Assembly (NCBI GenBank): GCA_036388895.1
Contig: DASVQY010000025.1
Coordinates: 1 to 64,000 of the forward strand
DNA from: SXVE01 sp036388895
GTDB lineage: Bacteria > Acidobacteriota > Blastocatellia > Pyrinomonadales > Pyrinomonadaceae
DNA length: 64,000 nt
Direction of reading: 5' to 3'
The translations under genes and the position numbers were made by a program. This document shows positions 33,484-41,878 of this stretch, piece by piece. The notes beneath the pieces were generated by a model. It had not been told where the DNA came from, searched no databases, and saw only the letters and a program-made list of their open reading frames with translations. Each line of letters begins with the position of its first letter. Position 1 is the first letter of the stretch.

Positions 33484-34922
33484 TAACCGACGCTTCCCTC
33501 AAGTTTCAATCCGAGAAGTTTCTGCGCCTCAACCGCATATTCCATTGGCAATTCCTTAAAAACTTCTTTACAAAAGCCGTTGATAATCAATGAAACCGCA
33601 TCTTCCTGCGGAATTCCGCGCTGCTGAAGATAAAACAATTGATCTTCGCTGATTTTTGAAGTCGTCGCTTCGTGCTCGACTCGCGCCGTCGCGTTCATTA
33701 CTTCGATATAAGGAAATGTATTCGCTTCCGAAGTTCCGCCGATCAGCATCGAATCACACTGCGTGTAATTTCTCGCGCCTTCGGCTTTCGGCATAATTTT
33801 CACCAACCCGCGATACGAATTATTCGATTTTCCGGCGGAAATTCCTTTCGAGATAATTGTTGATTTCGTATTTTTGCCGAGATGAATCATTTTCGTTCCG
33901 GTATCGGCGACCTGCGCGTTGTTCGTCAATGCGACCGAGTAAAATTCGCCGATTGAATTATCGCCCTGCAAAATCACGGACGGATATTTCCAGGTAATAG
34001 CCGAGCCGGTTTCGACTTGCGTCCAAGAAATTTTTGAATTTCGCCCGCGACAAGCGCCGCGTTTCGTTACGAAATTGTAAATTCCGCCTTTGCCCGATTC
34101 GTCGCCTGCATACCAGTTTTGAACGGTCGAATATTTGATTTCGGCATCGTCCAAAGCAACGAGTTCGACAACTGCCGCGTGAAGCTGATTCGTATCGAAC
34201 TGCGGCGCGGTGCAGCCTTCGTTGTACGCTACATAACCGCCTTCTTCCGCGACGATTAAAGTGCGTTCAAATTGTCCCGATTCCTGCGTGTTGATGCGGA
34301 AATATGTGGAAAGTTCCATCGGACAGCGCACGCCTTTCGGAATAAAAACGAATGATCCGTCGGAAAAAACCGCTGAATTCAAAGCTGCGTAATAATTATC
34401 CGAAGTCGGAACGACCGAACCGAGATATTTTTTTATGAGTTCGGGGTAATCCTGAACCGCTTCGGTAAACGAACAGAAAATCACGCCCGCTTCGAGCAAT
34501 TTCTTTTTGTAAGTCGTCGCCACCGAAACCGAGTCGAATACCGCGTCAACCGCTACGTTCGCAAGCATTTTTTGTTCTGACAAAGGAATGCCCAGTTTCT
34601 CAAAAGTTTTCAAAAGTTCCGGGTCAACTTCGTCGAGACTTTGCTTTTTCGCTTTTTGTTTCGGCGCGCTGTAATAACTGATGTTTTGAAAATCAATATT
34701 CGGATAATGAAAATTTGCCCAGTTGTCAGGCTGCTTCATCGTCAGCCAGTGACGAAACGCTTTCAGCCGAAATTCCAGAAGCCATTCCGGTTCGTTTTTC
34801 TTTGCTGAAATAAGGCGAACGGTATCTTCCGACAAGCCTTTCGCAATCGTTTCCGTTTCGATGTCGGTCGTAAAACCGTATTTGTATTCTCTGTTTGTAA
34901 GTAATTCGACAGCCGTACTCAT
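33483..34922 (-). CDS. sufB: SufB, Fe-S assembly scaffold
   Basis: The main cluster-assembling subunit of SufBC2D, 479 residues. Conserved parts include VPTSDNYYAALNSAVFSDG, FIPKGVRCPMELSTYFRIN, the Cys-containing GCTAPQFD, RGACRGRNSKISWTQVETG and the C-terminal EHEATTSKISEDQLFYLQQRG with its histidine. It is the first SUF structural gene after the Rrf2 regulator (38 nt away). Confidence 0.97.
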   Translation of the reverse strand: MSTAVELLTNREYKYGFTTDIETETIAKGLSEDTVRLISAKKNEPEWLLEFRLKAFRHWLTMKQPDNWANFHYPNIDFQNISYYSAPKQKAKKQSLDEVDPELLKTFEKLGIPLSEQKMLANVAVDAVFDSVSVATTYKKKLLEAGVIFCSFTEAVQDYPELIKKYLGSVVPTSDNYYAALNSAVFSDGSFVFIPKGVRCPMELSTYFRINTQESGQFERTLIVAEEGGYVAYNEGCTAPQFDTNQLHAAVVELVALDDAEIKYSTVQNWYAGDESGKGGIYNFVTKRGACRGRNSKISWTQVETGSAITWKYPSVILQGDNSIGEFYSVALTNNAQVADTGTKMIHLGKNTKSTIISKGISAGKSNNSYRGLVKIMPKAEGARNYTQCDSMLIGGTSEANTFPYIEVMNATARVEHEATTSKISEDQLFYLQQRGIPQEDAVSLIINGFCKEVFKELPMEYAVEAQKLLGLKLEGSVG

Positions 34923-34960
34923 ATATTTTTATTTTTCTGCTATAACTAAAAAACTAAAAA

Positions 34961-35446
34961 TTAATTTCTTAAAGATTCTTGACCGAGCTTGCGTTCAAAC
35001 CTTTTTATTTGATGAAACGTAGCGTCAACCTGCGCCTCGTCACCGACCAATTGCGACAAAGTGATTTGAGACAACGCTTCCTGAACGATTTCGTGAAGTC
35101 CGACAATAACGGGACGAATGCCGCAATCGCCTTTGTGAACGCATTTTTCTAAAACTCCGGTGTAACTTTCGCAATGATTTCCGATCTCGTCTTCGTCTAA
35201 AACTTTGATGACTTCGCTCAATCGAATTTCTTCTGCCGGACGCGCAAGGCTGTAACCCCCTTTTGTACCGCGAGTCGCCTGCACAAAACCGGCTTTATTC
35301 AAAATCCACATCAATTTTCCTGCATTGGCAACCGAAATGCCTTCGCGTTCGGCAATCTGCGGCAGCGTCAGCGAAGCCGTTTCCGGCAAACACGCAAGCT
35401 GCAGCAAACACCTGAGTCCGTATTCTTCTTGAGCAGATATTTTCAT
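34961..35446 (-). CDS. Rrf2 family regulator (SufR/IscR-like)
   Basis: A 161-residue Rrf2-type winged-helix repressor. The DNA-binding half contains AQEEYGLRCLLQLA and TRGTKGGYSLARP. A cysteine triad Cys92, Cys102 and Cys108 (C-x9-C-x5-C) probably binds a cluster; the first spacing is longer than in IscR (C-x5-C-x5-C). As first gene of the SUF operon it is likely an Fe-S sensor controlling its own operon. An inverted repeat in its promoter region (35488-35503) is a candidate operator. Confidence 0.93.
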   Translation of the reverse strand: MKISAQEEYGLRCLLQLACLPETASLTLPQIAEREGISVANAGKLMWILNKAGFVQATRGTKGGYSLARPAEEIRLSEVIKVLDEDEIGNHCESYTGVLEKCVHKGDCGIRPVIVGLHEIVQEALSQITLSQLVGDEAQVDATFHQIKRFERKLGQESLRN

Positions 35447-35487
35447 TGCTTACTCCGGTTATAAATTCTTTCTCTTTCTCAAAGAAT

Positions 35488-35503
35488 AAGATTACCAAAT
35501 CTT
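35488..35503. promoter_or_regulatory. candidate operator upstream of the rrf2-suf operon
   Basis: AAGATT (35488-35493) and AATCTT (35498-35503) form a 6-4-6 inverted repeat, 41-57 nt upstream of the regulator start. It does not match a known IscR box closely. Confidence 0.4.
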
Positions 35504-35660
35504 TACTTTTTTTTCAAGATTGCAGAGATGATAATCCCACTTAAAATTTTATTAAATACGCTCATAAACAATTTGAATTTTTCATTAATGGATTTCTATT
35601 AAACTTCAATAGAAAGTATTATGAGTAAGTAAAATACAACTTTATCAATCGTCTACGTTA

Positions 35661-37109
35661 ATGTTCAAAATAGAAAATTACATCGGCGGTGAACTTGTTC
35701 AGCCGGTCTCAGGAAAATATCTCGACAATTACAATCCGGCTACAGGCGAAGTTTACTCGTTGATTCCAGATTCGGACGAAAAAGATGTCGCGGCGGCTGT
35801 GTACGCGGCTAAAAGGGCTTTTACTGCTTGGTCGAAAATGAGCGCTGAAACGCGGCACGATATTTTGATGCGAATTTCGTCTCTGATTGAGAGAGATTTG
35901 GATTCGCTCGCCGAAGCCGAAAGTATTGATAACGGCAAGCCTAAATTATTGGCAAAACAGGTTGATATTCCGCGCGCCGTTTCTAATTTCAAATTTTACG
36001 CCACAGCCGCAATGCATACCGCGACCGAAGCGCATGAAACCATTGGGCAAGCGATAAATTACACTCTGCGTCAACCGCTCGGGGTTGTCGGCTGCATCTC
36101 GCCGTGGAATCTGCCGCTTTATCTTTTCACATGGAAAATCGCGCCTGCGCTTGCCGCCGGATGCTGCGTTGTCGCAAAACCTTCGGAAATCACGCCGATG
36201 ACGGCTTATCTTTTGTCGAGACTTTGCATTGAAGCCGGTTTGCCGCCGGGAGTTTTGAATATTGTCCACGGTTTAGGCGGAAAAGCAGGCGCGGCGATTG
36301 TGACGCACAAAGACGTAAAAGCGATTTCGTTTACCGGCGGCACGAAAACCGGAGAATGGATCGCGCGGGAAGCAGCGCCGAAATTCAAAAAACTCTCTCT
36401 GGAACTCGGCGGCAAAAACCCGAACATAATCTTTGCTGACTGCAATTACGAAGAAATGCTTTCGACGACGATTCGCTCTTCGTTCGCCAATCAAGGTCAA
36501 ATCTGTTTGTGCGGCTCGCGGATTTACGTCGAAAAACCGCTTTACGAAAATTTCTGCGGAGATTTTGTCGAACGAATTAAAAAGTTAAAAATCGGCGACC
36601 CGCTCGATGAATCAACTAACATTGGCGCGGTTGTTTCACAGCCGCATATGGAAAAAATTCTTTCATACATTGATCTGGCGCAAAGTGAAGGCGGCACGAT
36701 TTTAACCGGCGGAAAACAGGTAAAACTCGAAGGCAGATGCGCGAACGGCTATTTCATCGAGCCGACTGTCATCGAAAATCTTTCCTGCGAATGCCGCACG
36801 AATCAAGAAGAAATTTTCGGTCCGGTCGTGACGATTCAACCTTTCGACACGGAAGAAGAAGTCTTGAATTATGCGAACAGCGTCGAGTACGGCTTATCGG
36901 CGACCGTCTGGACGGAAAACCTTTCGCGTGCACATCGAATTGCGGAAAAGCTCGAAAGCGGAATTATCTGGGTAAACACATGGCTTCTGCGAGATTTGCG
37001 AACGCCTTTCGGCGGAATGAAGCAATCCGGCGTCGGACGCGAAGGCGGTTTTGAAGCGTTGAAATTTTTTACGGAAGAGAAAAATGTGTGCGTCAGGATA
37101 AATTATTAA
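35661..37109 (+). CDS. aldehyde dehydrogenase, 2-aminomuconate/2-hydroxymuconate semialdehyde type
   Basis: An NAD-dependent aldehyde dehydrogenase of 482 residues. It opens KIENYIGGELVQPVSGKYLDNYNP and has SPWNLPLYLFTWKIAPALAAGC, catalytic Glu in LELGGKNPNIIF, catalytic Cys282 in NQGQICLCGSRI, and the C-terminal LRTPFGGMKQSGVGREGG. The last resembles muconic semialdehyde dehydrogenases. Because 3-hydroxyanthranilate dioxygenase and ACMS decarboxylase lie downstream, oxidation of 2-aminomuconate semialdehyde is the likely reaction. It starts the catabolic cluster, divergent from the SUF operon. Confidence 0.87.
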   Translation: MFKIENYIGGELVQPVSGKYLDNYNPATGEVYSLIPDSDEKDVAAAVYAAKRAFTAWSKMSAETRHDILMRISSLIERDLDSLAEAESIDNGKPKLLAKQVDIPRAVSNFKFYATAAMHTATEAHETIGQAINYTLRQPLGVVGCISPWNLPLYLFTWKIAPALAAGCCVVAKPSEITPMTAYLLSRLCIEAGLPPGVLNIVHGLGGKAGAAIVTHKDVKAISFTGGTKTGEWIAREAAPKFKKLSLELGGKNPNIIFADCNYEEMLSTTIRSSFANQGQICLCGSRIYVEKPLYENFCGDFVERIKKLKIGDPLDESTNIGAVVSQPHMEKILSYIDLAQSEGGTILTGGKQVKLEGRCANGYFIEPTVIENLSCECRTNQEEIFGPVVTIQPFDTEEEVLNYANSVEYGLSATVWTENLSRAHRIAEKLESGIIWVNTWLLRDLRTPFGGMKQSGVGREGGFEALKFFTEEKNVCVRINY

Positions 37110-37121
37110 AACAAGAGAATT

Positions 37122-37307
37122 ATGAGTCAGGAAACACAAGCTATCAGAATTGAAACCGGCGAAGAAGTGGCGCTTGAATTGATGAAATTCATAGCGGAAA
37201 AGGAAAACAAACAACTGGCGACGGAAGAAATACGCGATTATTATCTGGATTTATTCGTCGAATGCGCTCAAGTGGTTTATAACGGCGAGAGGATTTCAGA
37301 AGAATAA
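37122..37307 (+). CDS. small acidic protein, unknown
   Basis: A 61-residue acidic protein (RIETGEEVALELMKFIAEKE, EEIRDYYLDLFVECAQVV), predicted helical, of no recognised family. AAGAGA precedes the ATG. It lies 12 nt after the aldehyde dehydrogenase and 15 nt before the nucleotidyltransferase-deaminase fusion, so it is translated from the same message. A structural or antitoxin-like role is possible but unsupported. Confidence 0.7.
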   Translation: MSQETQAIRIETGEEVALELMKFIAEKENKQLATEEIRDYYLDLFVECAQVVYNGERISEE

Positions 37308-37322
37308 GGCTGCAAATTCTTA

Positions 37323-38318
37323 ATGTTTGAAATTCCTTTAAAGATTGCCGTTTTGATGCGCGACTTTACCCCGGATTGGTTTGTTGCAGGCGGCTGGGCA
37401 ATTGATTTATTTCTTGAAAAGCAAACCAGAACGCACGAAGACATTGAAATTGCAATCTTTCGCGAGAATCAACTCGATCTTCAGAATTATCTTGAAAGCT
37501 GGAATTTGAAAAAAGCTGTAAGCGGCGAATTGGTTGAATGGAAGAAAGATGAATTTTTAGAGTTGCCGGTTCACGAAATTCACTGTTTTAATGAAAACGC
37601 CGAACTCGAATCTTTTGAAGTTTTACTTAATGAAACGAACAATGAAGATTGGGTTTTTCGCAGAAATCAGGATATTACAAAACCTATTTCCGAATTGTAT
37701 TCGGTGAACAATTCAGGCTTAAAATTTCTGCGCCCGGAAATAGTTTTGCTTTATAAGTCGAAAAATCCGAGAGCAAAAGATGAACAGGATTTTCGAGCCG
37801 TATTTCAGCATCTTGATTTTGAAAGCAAAGAGTGGCTTAGAAATTCGCTTTCGGTTTGCTATTCGGATCATCGCTGGCTGGAAAATCTAAAAAAAATGAA
37901 CGAAGAAAACATCATTAATTCATCAAAAGCGCCGGAACCGGTCGGTCTTTATCCGCACGCTCGACGCGTCGGGAATCTTTTGTTTTTGTCGGGCGTTGGA
38001 CCGCGCGAAAGAGGAACGAAGAAAATTCCCGGCGTTGAACTAGGTGAAGACGGCGAGATGATTTCTTATGACATCGAAGCGCAGTGTCATTCGGTTTTTC
38101 GCAATGTGCGTTATATTCTGGAAGAATCCGGTTCAGCTTGGGAAAAAATCGTTGACGTGACGGTTTTTCTGACGGATATGAAAAATGACTTCGAGACTTA
38201 TAATCGAATTTACGCCGAATATTTTATGGAAAATCTTCCGTGTCGGACGACCGTCGAAATCAACCGTTTGCCGACGCCGATTGCGATTGAACTAAAGGTT
38301 ATTGCTACTATTGATTAA
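37323..38318 (+). CDS. nucleotidyltransferase domain fused to 2-aminomuconate deaminase-like RidA domain
   Basis: One uninterrupted frame of 331 codons with two unrelated halves. Residues 1 to about 190 resemble ANT(2'')/LinB-type aminoglycoside nucleotidyltransferases (VAGGWAIDLFLEKQTRTHEDIEIAI, with the catalytic-type acidic pair DIE, and a C-terminal helical part). Residues from about 196 (MNEENIINSSKAPEPVG) form a RidA/YjgF domain of the 2-aminomuconate deaminase kind (RRVGNLLFLSGVGPRERG, DVTVFLTDM, RTTVEINRLP). The deaminase fits the 3-hydroxyanthranilate pathway of its neighbours. An internal ATG exists at the domain junction but has no ribosome site. Confidence 0.85.
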   Translation: MFEIPLKIAVLMRDFTPDWFVAGGWAIDLFLEKQTRTHEDIEIAIFRENQLDLQNYLESWNLKKAVSGELVEWKKDEFLELPVHEIHCFNENAELESFEVLLNETNNEDWVFRRNQDITKPISELYSVNNSGLKFLRPEIVLLYKSKNPRAKDEQDFRAVFQHLDFESKEWLRNSLSVCYSDHRWLENLKKMNEENIINSSKAPEPVGLYPHARRVGNLLFLSGVGPRERGTKKIPGVELGEDGEMISYDIEAQCHSVFRNVRYILEESGSAWEKIVDVTVFLTDMKNDFETYNRIYAEYFMENLPCRTTVEINRLPTPIAIELKVIATID

Positions 38319-38345
38319 TAAAAGAATAAAAAACAGGAGAATTTA

Positions 38346-39392
38346 ATGAAACAAACTAAAGGATATGCAGTTCACGGACCGGAAGCGAAATTTGAGCCGT
38401 TCGATTTTGAACGCAGAGCGCTGGGAGCGCGGGACGTTTTGATTGAGATTATGTATTGCGGAATTTGCCATTCCGACATTCATCAGGCGAGAAACGAATG
38501 GCAAAACTCGATTTACCCGATGGTTCCCGGACACGAAATCGTCGGACGCATCACGCAAACGGGCGCGGAAGTTTCAAAATTTAAAGAAGGTGACATAGCC
38601 GGAGTCGGCTGTTTCGTGGATTCGTGCCGCAGCTGTCAAAACTGCACAGACGGTTATGAGCAGTTTTGTCAGACGCATCTCGCATTGACTTACAACGGAA
38701 CGGAAATGGACGAGAAAACTCCGACTTTCGGCGGCTATTCGTCGCAAATCGTCGTTGACGAAGAATACGCTTTAAAGATTAACGAAGACCAAAATCTGGC
38801 GAACGTCGCGCCGCTGCTTTGCGCTGGAATCACTACTTACTCGCCGCTCAAACGCTTTAATGTCGGCTCAGGTCAGAAAGTCGGCGTCGTCGGTTTAGGC
38901 GGGTTGGGACATATGGGCGTCAAAATCGCCGCTTCGATGGGCGCGGACGTTACGGTTTTCAGCACATCGCCGTCAAAAGAGCAGGACGCGCGAAATCTCG
39001 GAGCGCACAATTTCGTCGTGACGAGAAATCCCGAAAATCTCGCGCCTTTGACCGGCACGTTTGATTTCATTCTCGACACCGTAAGCGCGCCGCACGATCT
39101 TAATATGTATCTCAATCTATTGCGCACAAACGGCGCGATGGTGATTGTCGGCGTCCCGGAAAAACCTGCCGAAGTACACGCCTTTTCGCTTATCGGAAAC
39201 AATCGCGTGCTCGCCGGTTCGATGATCGGCGGCATACCTGAAACGCAGGAAATGCTCGATTACTGCGCCGAGCACAACATCACTTCCGATGTCGAAATTA
39301 TTCCGATTCAGCAAATCGAAGAAGCATACGAACGAACGATCAAAGCCGATGTTCGTTATCGTTTTGTGATTGATATGCAATCGCTCGCGTAA
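38346..39392 (+). CDS. zinc-dependent alcohol dehydrogenase (YahK/CAD-like)
   Basis: An NADP-type medium-chain dehydrogenase of 348 residues. Catalytic zinc ligands are Cys38 (MYCGICHSD) and His63-Glu64 (PGHEIVG), with a later Cys. The structural zinc loop holds Cys94, Cys97, Cys100 and Cys108. The Rossmann motif is GVVGLGGLGHMGVK. It resembles aldehyde reductases of the YahK/cinnamyl-alcohol group. It lies 27 nt behind the fusion gene, apparently in the same operon, though no alcohol step is known in that pathway. AGGAG precedes the ATG. Confidence 0.93.
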   Translation: MKQTKGYAVHGPEAKFEPFDFERRALGARDVLIEIMYCGICHSDIHQARNEWQNSIYPMVPGHEIVGRITQTGAEVSKFKEGDIAGVGCFVDSCRSCQNCTDGYEQFCQTHLALTYNGTEMDEKTPTFGGYSSQIVVDEEYALKINEDQNLANVAPLLCAGITTYSPLKRFNVGSGQKVGVVGLGGLGHMGVKIAASMGADVTVFSTSPSKEQDARNLGAHNFVVTRNPENLAPLTGTFDFILDTVSAPHDLNMYLNLLRTNGAMVIVGVPEKPAEVHAFSLIGNNRVLAGSMIGGIPETQEMLDYCAEHNITSDVEIIPIQQIEEAYERTIKADVRYRFVIDMQSLA

Positions 39393-39396
39393 AAGG

Positions 39397-39426
39397 TTGA
39401 GACGCTTTTGCGCAAATGCGTCTCAA
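39397..39426 (+). terminator. hairpin after the alcohol dehydrogenase gene
   Basis: TTGAGACGC (39397-39405) pairs with GCGTCTCAA (39418-39426). The following sequence is A-rich rather than T-rich, so termination efficiency is uncertain. Confidence 0.55.
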
Positions 39427-39455
39427 CGAAAATTACCGGCGCAATTATTTGAAAG

Positions 39456-39983
39456 ATGACTAAATACGCGGCTTTTCTGCGCGGCATCAATGTCGGCGGG
39501 CGCACTTCGATAAAAATGGAACGATTGCGAGAAGTTTTCGGCGCGCTCGGATTCGCGAACGTCAGAACTTATATTCAAAGCGGCAATGTGATTTTTGAAA
39601 CACAAGAAACCGACGATAAGGAACTCGCTGCAAAAATCGAATCAGCCGTTGAAAGCGAGTTCTTTAAAACAAACGTGATGGTGCGCTCGTTTGATGAAAT
39701 AAAAAACGCGGTTGAAAACAATCCGTTTGCCGGCGAAGAATTCGACGAGAAACTTTTTCACCTCGTCTTTTTGTCCGAAAAATTATCCGACGAAAAAGCC
39801 GAACTGCTTTTATCGAACAACAGCGAAACGGAAAAATTCGCTGTGCGAAATCGCGAAGTTTATTGTTTTTTGCGCAACGGCGTGGCAGACAGTTTGCTGG
39901 GCAAAAAATATATTGACAATAAATTGAAAACGCCCGCCACCGCAAGGAATTGGCGAACCGTGAATAAAATTCTGGAGCTTTGA
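39456..39983 (+). CDS. DUF1697 family protein
   Basis: A 175-residue DUF1697 protein. The opening KYAAFLRGINVGGRTSIKMERLREVFGALGF and the following VRTYIQSGNVIFE are the family's conserved blocks; the end has ATARNWRTVNKILEL. Structures of relatives are known but no function is established. It lies between the alcohol dehydrogenase and a secreted protein gene and is probably not part of the degradation pathway. Confidence 0.92.
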   Translation: MTKYAAFLRGINVGGRTSIKMERLREVFGALGFANVRTYIQSGNVIFETQETDDKELAAKIESAVESEFFKTNVMVRSFDEIKNAVENNPFAGEEFDEKLFHLVFLSEKLSDEKAELLLSNNSETEKFAVRNREVYCFLRNGVADSLLGKKYIDNKLKTPATARNWRTVNKILEL

Positions 39984-40052
39984 CAAGCAAAATTGTTGAT
40001 ATTCCGCACCATAAAAGTTTGTTTTCCTTATTAAAGAACGGAGGTCTAAGAA

Positions 40053-40727
40053 ATGAAATTGGATAAAACGATAATCAGTAAGAATCAAAGTTACTCAAAT
40101 TTAAAATCTGTAATTCTGTTACTGGTATTTGCCGGTTTGGTCACCTCCGCTACTCAGGGGCAGACGAAAAAAGCAGATGTTAAATCAAATAAGGCTGCAA
40201 TCTGTAAAATCGGAACGACAAATTTTGAATGCCCTAAAGGTTTTGTAAAGGAGCAGGACGTTGATAACCAAACAATATTATTTAAGAGCAATTATAACGG
40301 TTCAATCACGTATTTTTTCGTGGCAATTTCGAAGGAGAAATTTGACGATACGAAGGTTAGAAACGTAATTGCTGGAAAGATAAGCGGAAAGCTGACGGAT
40401 GTTTTTCGATGGAATGATGTAAAAGAGCCGATGGTAATGAATTTGGAAACCAAATTTGAAAGAAAAATAGTCAATCGGCTCGGTTATAATAATAAATTGG
40501 TTAACTTTGTCAGCCGTTACTTTGAGTTTAACGGGAAGACTATTGTTCTCGGCTACGGGTACGACACTGACAGTGACGGATTAGCGCAGCTTTTTGAACG
40601 AGGCGAGGCAATTGGCGATAACGCGATTGGATGCAATGCAATTGCTACAACTTTAAATTCGATCACTAAGGAAAAGAAGGGTAAACTGCAATACTGTTCC
40701 CTCACTGCCTTAACTGCTTCCGAATAG
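40053..40727 (+). CDS. secreted protein of unknown function
   Basis: A 224-residue protein with a long N-terminal signal (SVILLLVFAGLVTSATQGQT) preceded by 17 polar residues. The mature part is predicted alpha/beta with cysteines near 51, 60, 194 and 216 that could form disulfides (AAICKIGTTNFECPKGF). No family recognised. The strong RBS GGAGG precedes the ATG. Codon use is more AT-rich than in neighbours, hinting at separate ancestry. Confidence 0.7.
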   Translation: MKLDKTIISKNQSYSNLKSVILLLVFAGLVTSATQGQTKKADVKSNKAAICKIGTTNFECPKGFVKEQDVDNQTILFKSNYNGSITYFFVAISKEKFDDTKVRNVIAGKISGKLTDVFRWNDVKEPMVMNLETKFERKIVNRLGYNNKLVNFVSRYFEFNGKTIVLGYGYDTDSDGLAQLFERGEAIGDNAIGCNAIATTLNSITKEKKGKLQYCSLTALTASE

Positions 40728-40799
40728 GACTTTAGCATTTGGCTAAGCTCATAATCGGAATGAAACACTAATACCTTTCAAAAATACTAAAAGGAAATT

Positions 40800-41324
40800 A
40801 TGCCGATTCAAAGACCTTTCAATTTCAAACAATGGATAGAAGAACATCGTCATCTTCTAAAACCGCCGGTCGGCAATAAATGCGTTTACGAAGATGCGGA
40901 ATTTATCGTAATGGTCGTTGGCGGTCCTAATTCGCGCAAGGATTATCATTACGACGAAGGCGAAGAATTTTTCTATCAATTAGAAGGCGATATTACCGTC
41001 AAGATTCAGGAAGACGGCAAAGCCGTTGACGTTCCCGTTCGCGAAGGCGAAATCTTTCTGCTCCCGCCGCGCATTCCGCACAATCCGGTGCGCGGCGCGA
41101 ACACAGTCGGACTGGTGATCGAACGCAAGCGACGGATAAGCGAAAAAGACGGCTTGATGTGGTTTTGCGAAAACTGCAATGCGAAACTTTACGAGGAATA
41201 TTTCGACCTCGAAGACATCACCACACAGTTTCAAGTGGTTTTTAAGAAATTCTACGGCGATGAAAATTTGCGCACATGCAAAAACTGCGGCGCTGTAATG
41301 GAGCCTCCGCCAGTTGTCGTTTAA
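40800..41324 (+). CDS. nbaC: 3-hydroxyanthranilate 3,4-dioxygenase
   Basis: A cupin dioxygenase opening the ring of 3-hydroxyanthranilate to 2-amino-3-carboxymuconate semialdehyde. 174 residues, bacterial length. Catalytic Fe(II) ligands are His50 and Glu56 (DYHYDEGEEFF) and His94 (PPRIPHNP). The C-terminal rubredoxin-like iron site typical of bacterial enzymes is formed by Cys123, Cys126, Cys160 and Cys163. ACMS decarboxylase is encoded three genes downstream and the semialdehyde dehydrogenase upstream, which together give a consistent pathway. Confidence 0.95.
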   Translation: MPIQRPFNFKQWIEEHRHLLKPPVGNKCVYEDAEFIVMVVGGPNSRKDYHYDEGEEFFYQLEGDITVKIQEDGKAVDVPVREGEIFLLPPRIPHNPVRGANTVGLVIERKRRISEKDGLMWFCENCNAKLYEEYFDLEDITTQFQVVFKKFYGDENLRTCKNCGAVMEPPPVVV

Positions 41325-41327
41325 AAA

Positions 41328-41474
41328 ATGAAGAAGATTGATATGTCGGAAGCGGCTGTATTACGACGCCTAAAACGCGTTGATGAGTCACGCACGCTTT
41401 GTTTGTCTCTGCTGAAAGCGAAAAAGGCGTCAGACGAAAAAGCGAAAAATAAACCGACGGAAAAAGAAAAATGA
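41328..41474 (+). CDS. 48-residue basic protein, translationally coupled
   Basis: A short frame starting 3 nt after the dioxygenase stop and ending with an ATGA overlap into the DUF3224 gene. It encodes a lysine-rich peptide (MKKIDMSEAAVLRRLKRVD...KKASDEKAKNKPTEKEK). Tight coupling on both sides suggests real translation; the function is unknown. It could also be a coupling spacer that carries ribosomes to the next gene. Confidence 0.6.
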   Translation: MKKIDMSEAAVLRRLKRVDESRTLCLSLLKAKKASDEKAKNKPTEKEK

Positions 41475-41878
41475 GCAAACAAATTACAATTCCTTTTCAG
41501 GTGACGCTGTGGGACGTAAATCCCTACAACGAAACGGCGGACGGGCAGACGTTTTCGCGCGGGACGGTTAATAAAACCTTCGACGGCGCGCTTAAAGGCG
41601 AAAGCACCGGTGAGATTTTGATGTTTTCCGGGGCGGACGGCTCGGCGGCTTATACGGTTTTGGAGAAGGTGACGGGCGAGATCGAAGGGCGCGCCGGTTC
41701 GTTCTCGATGATGCACGGGGCGACGCACACGCCGCAGGAAACGAGCCGCGCCGGAGGCATCATCGTGCCGAATTCGGGAACCGGCGCTTTGAAAGGAATC
41801 GGCGGCGTCGTCGAGTTTAAGTCCGGCGAAAACGGCAAACACATCATCCTCGATTACACGCTGCCCGACGAAAATTAA
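41471..41878 (+). CDS. DUF3224 family protein
   Basis: A 135-residue DUF3224 protein predicted to be a small beta-barrel (allene oxide cyclase-like). Blocks include FSRGTVNKTFDGALKGESTGEILM, GRAGSFSMMHGATHT and GTGALKGIGGVVEF. Function unknown. It is coupled to the 48-codon frame by ATGA and its stop abuts the ACMSD start (TAA-ATG), so it is within the degradation operon; a role in handling a labile intermediate is conceivable but only inferred. Confidence 0.9.
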   Translation: MSKQITIPFQVTLWDVNPYNETADGQTFSRGTVNKTFDGALKGESTGEILMFSGADGSAAYTVLEKVTGEIEGRAGSFSMMHGATHTPQETSRAGGIIVPNSGTGALKGIGGVVEFKSGENGKHIILDYTLPDEN

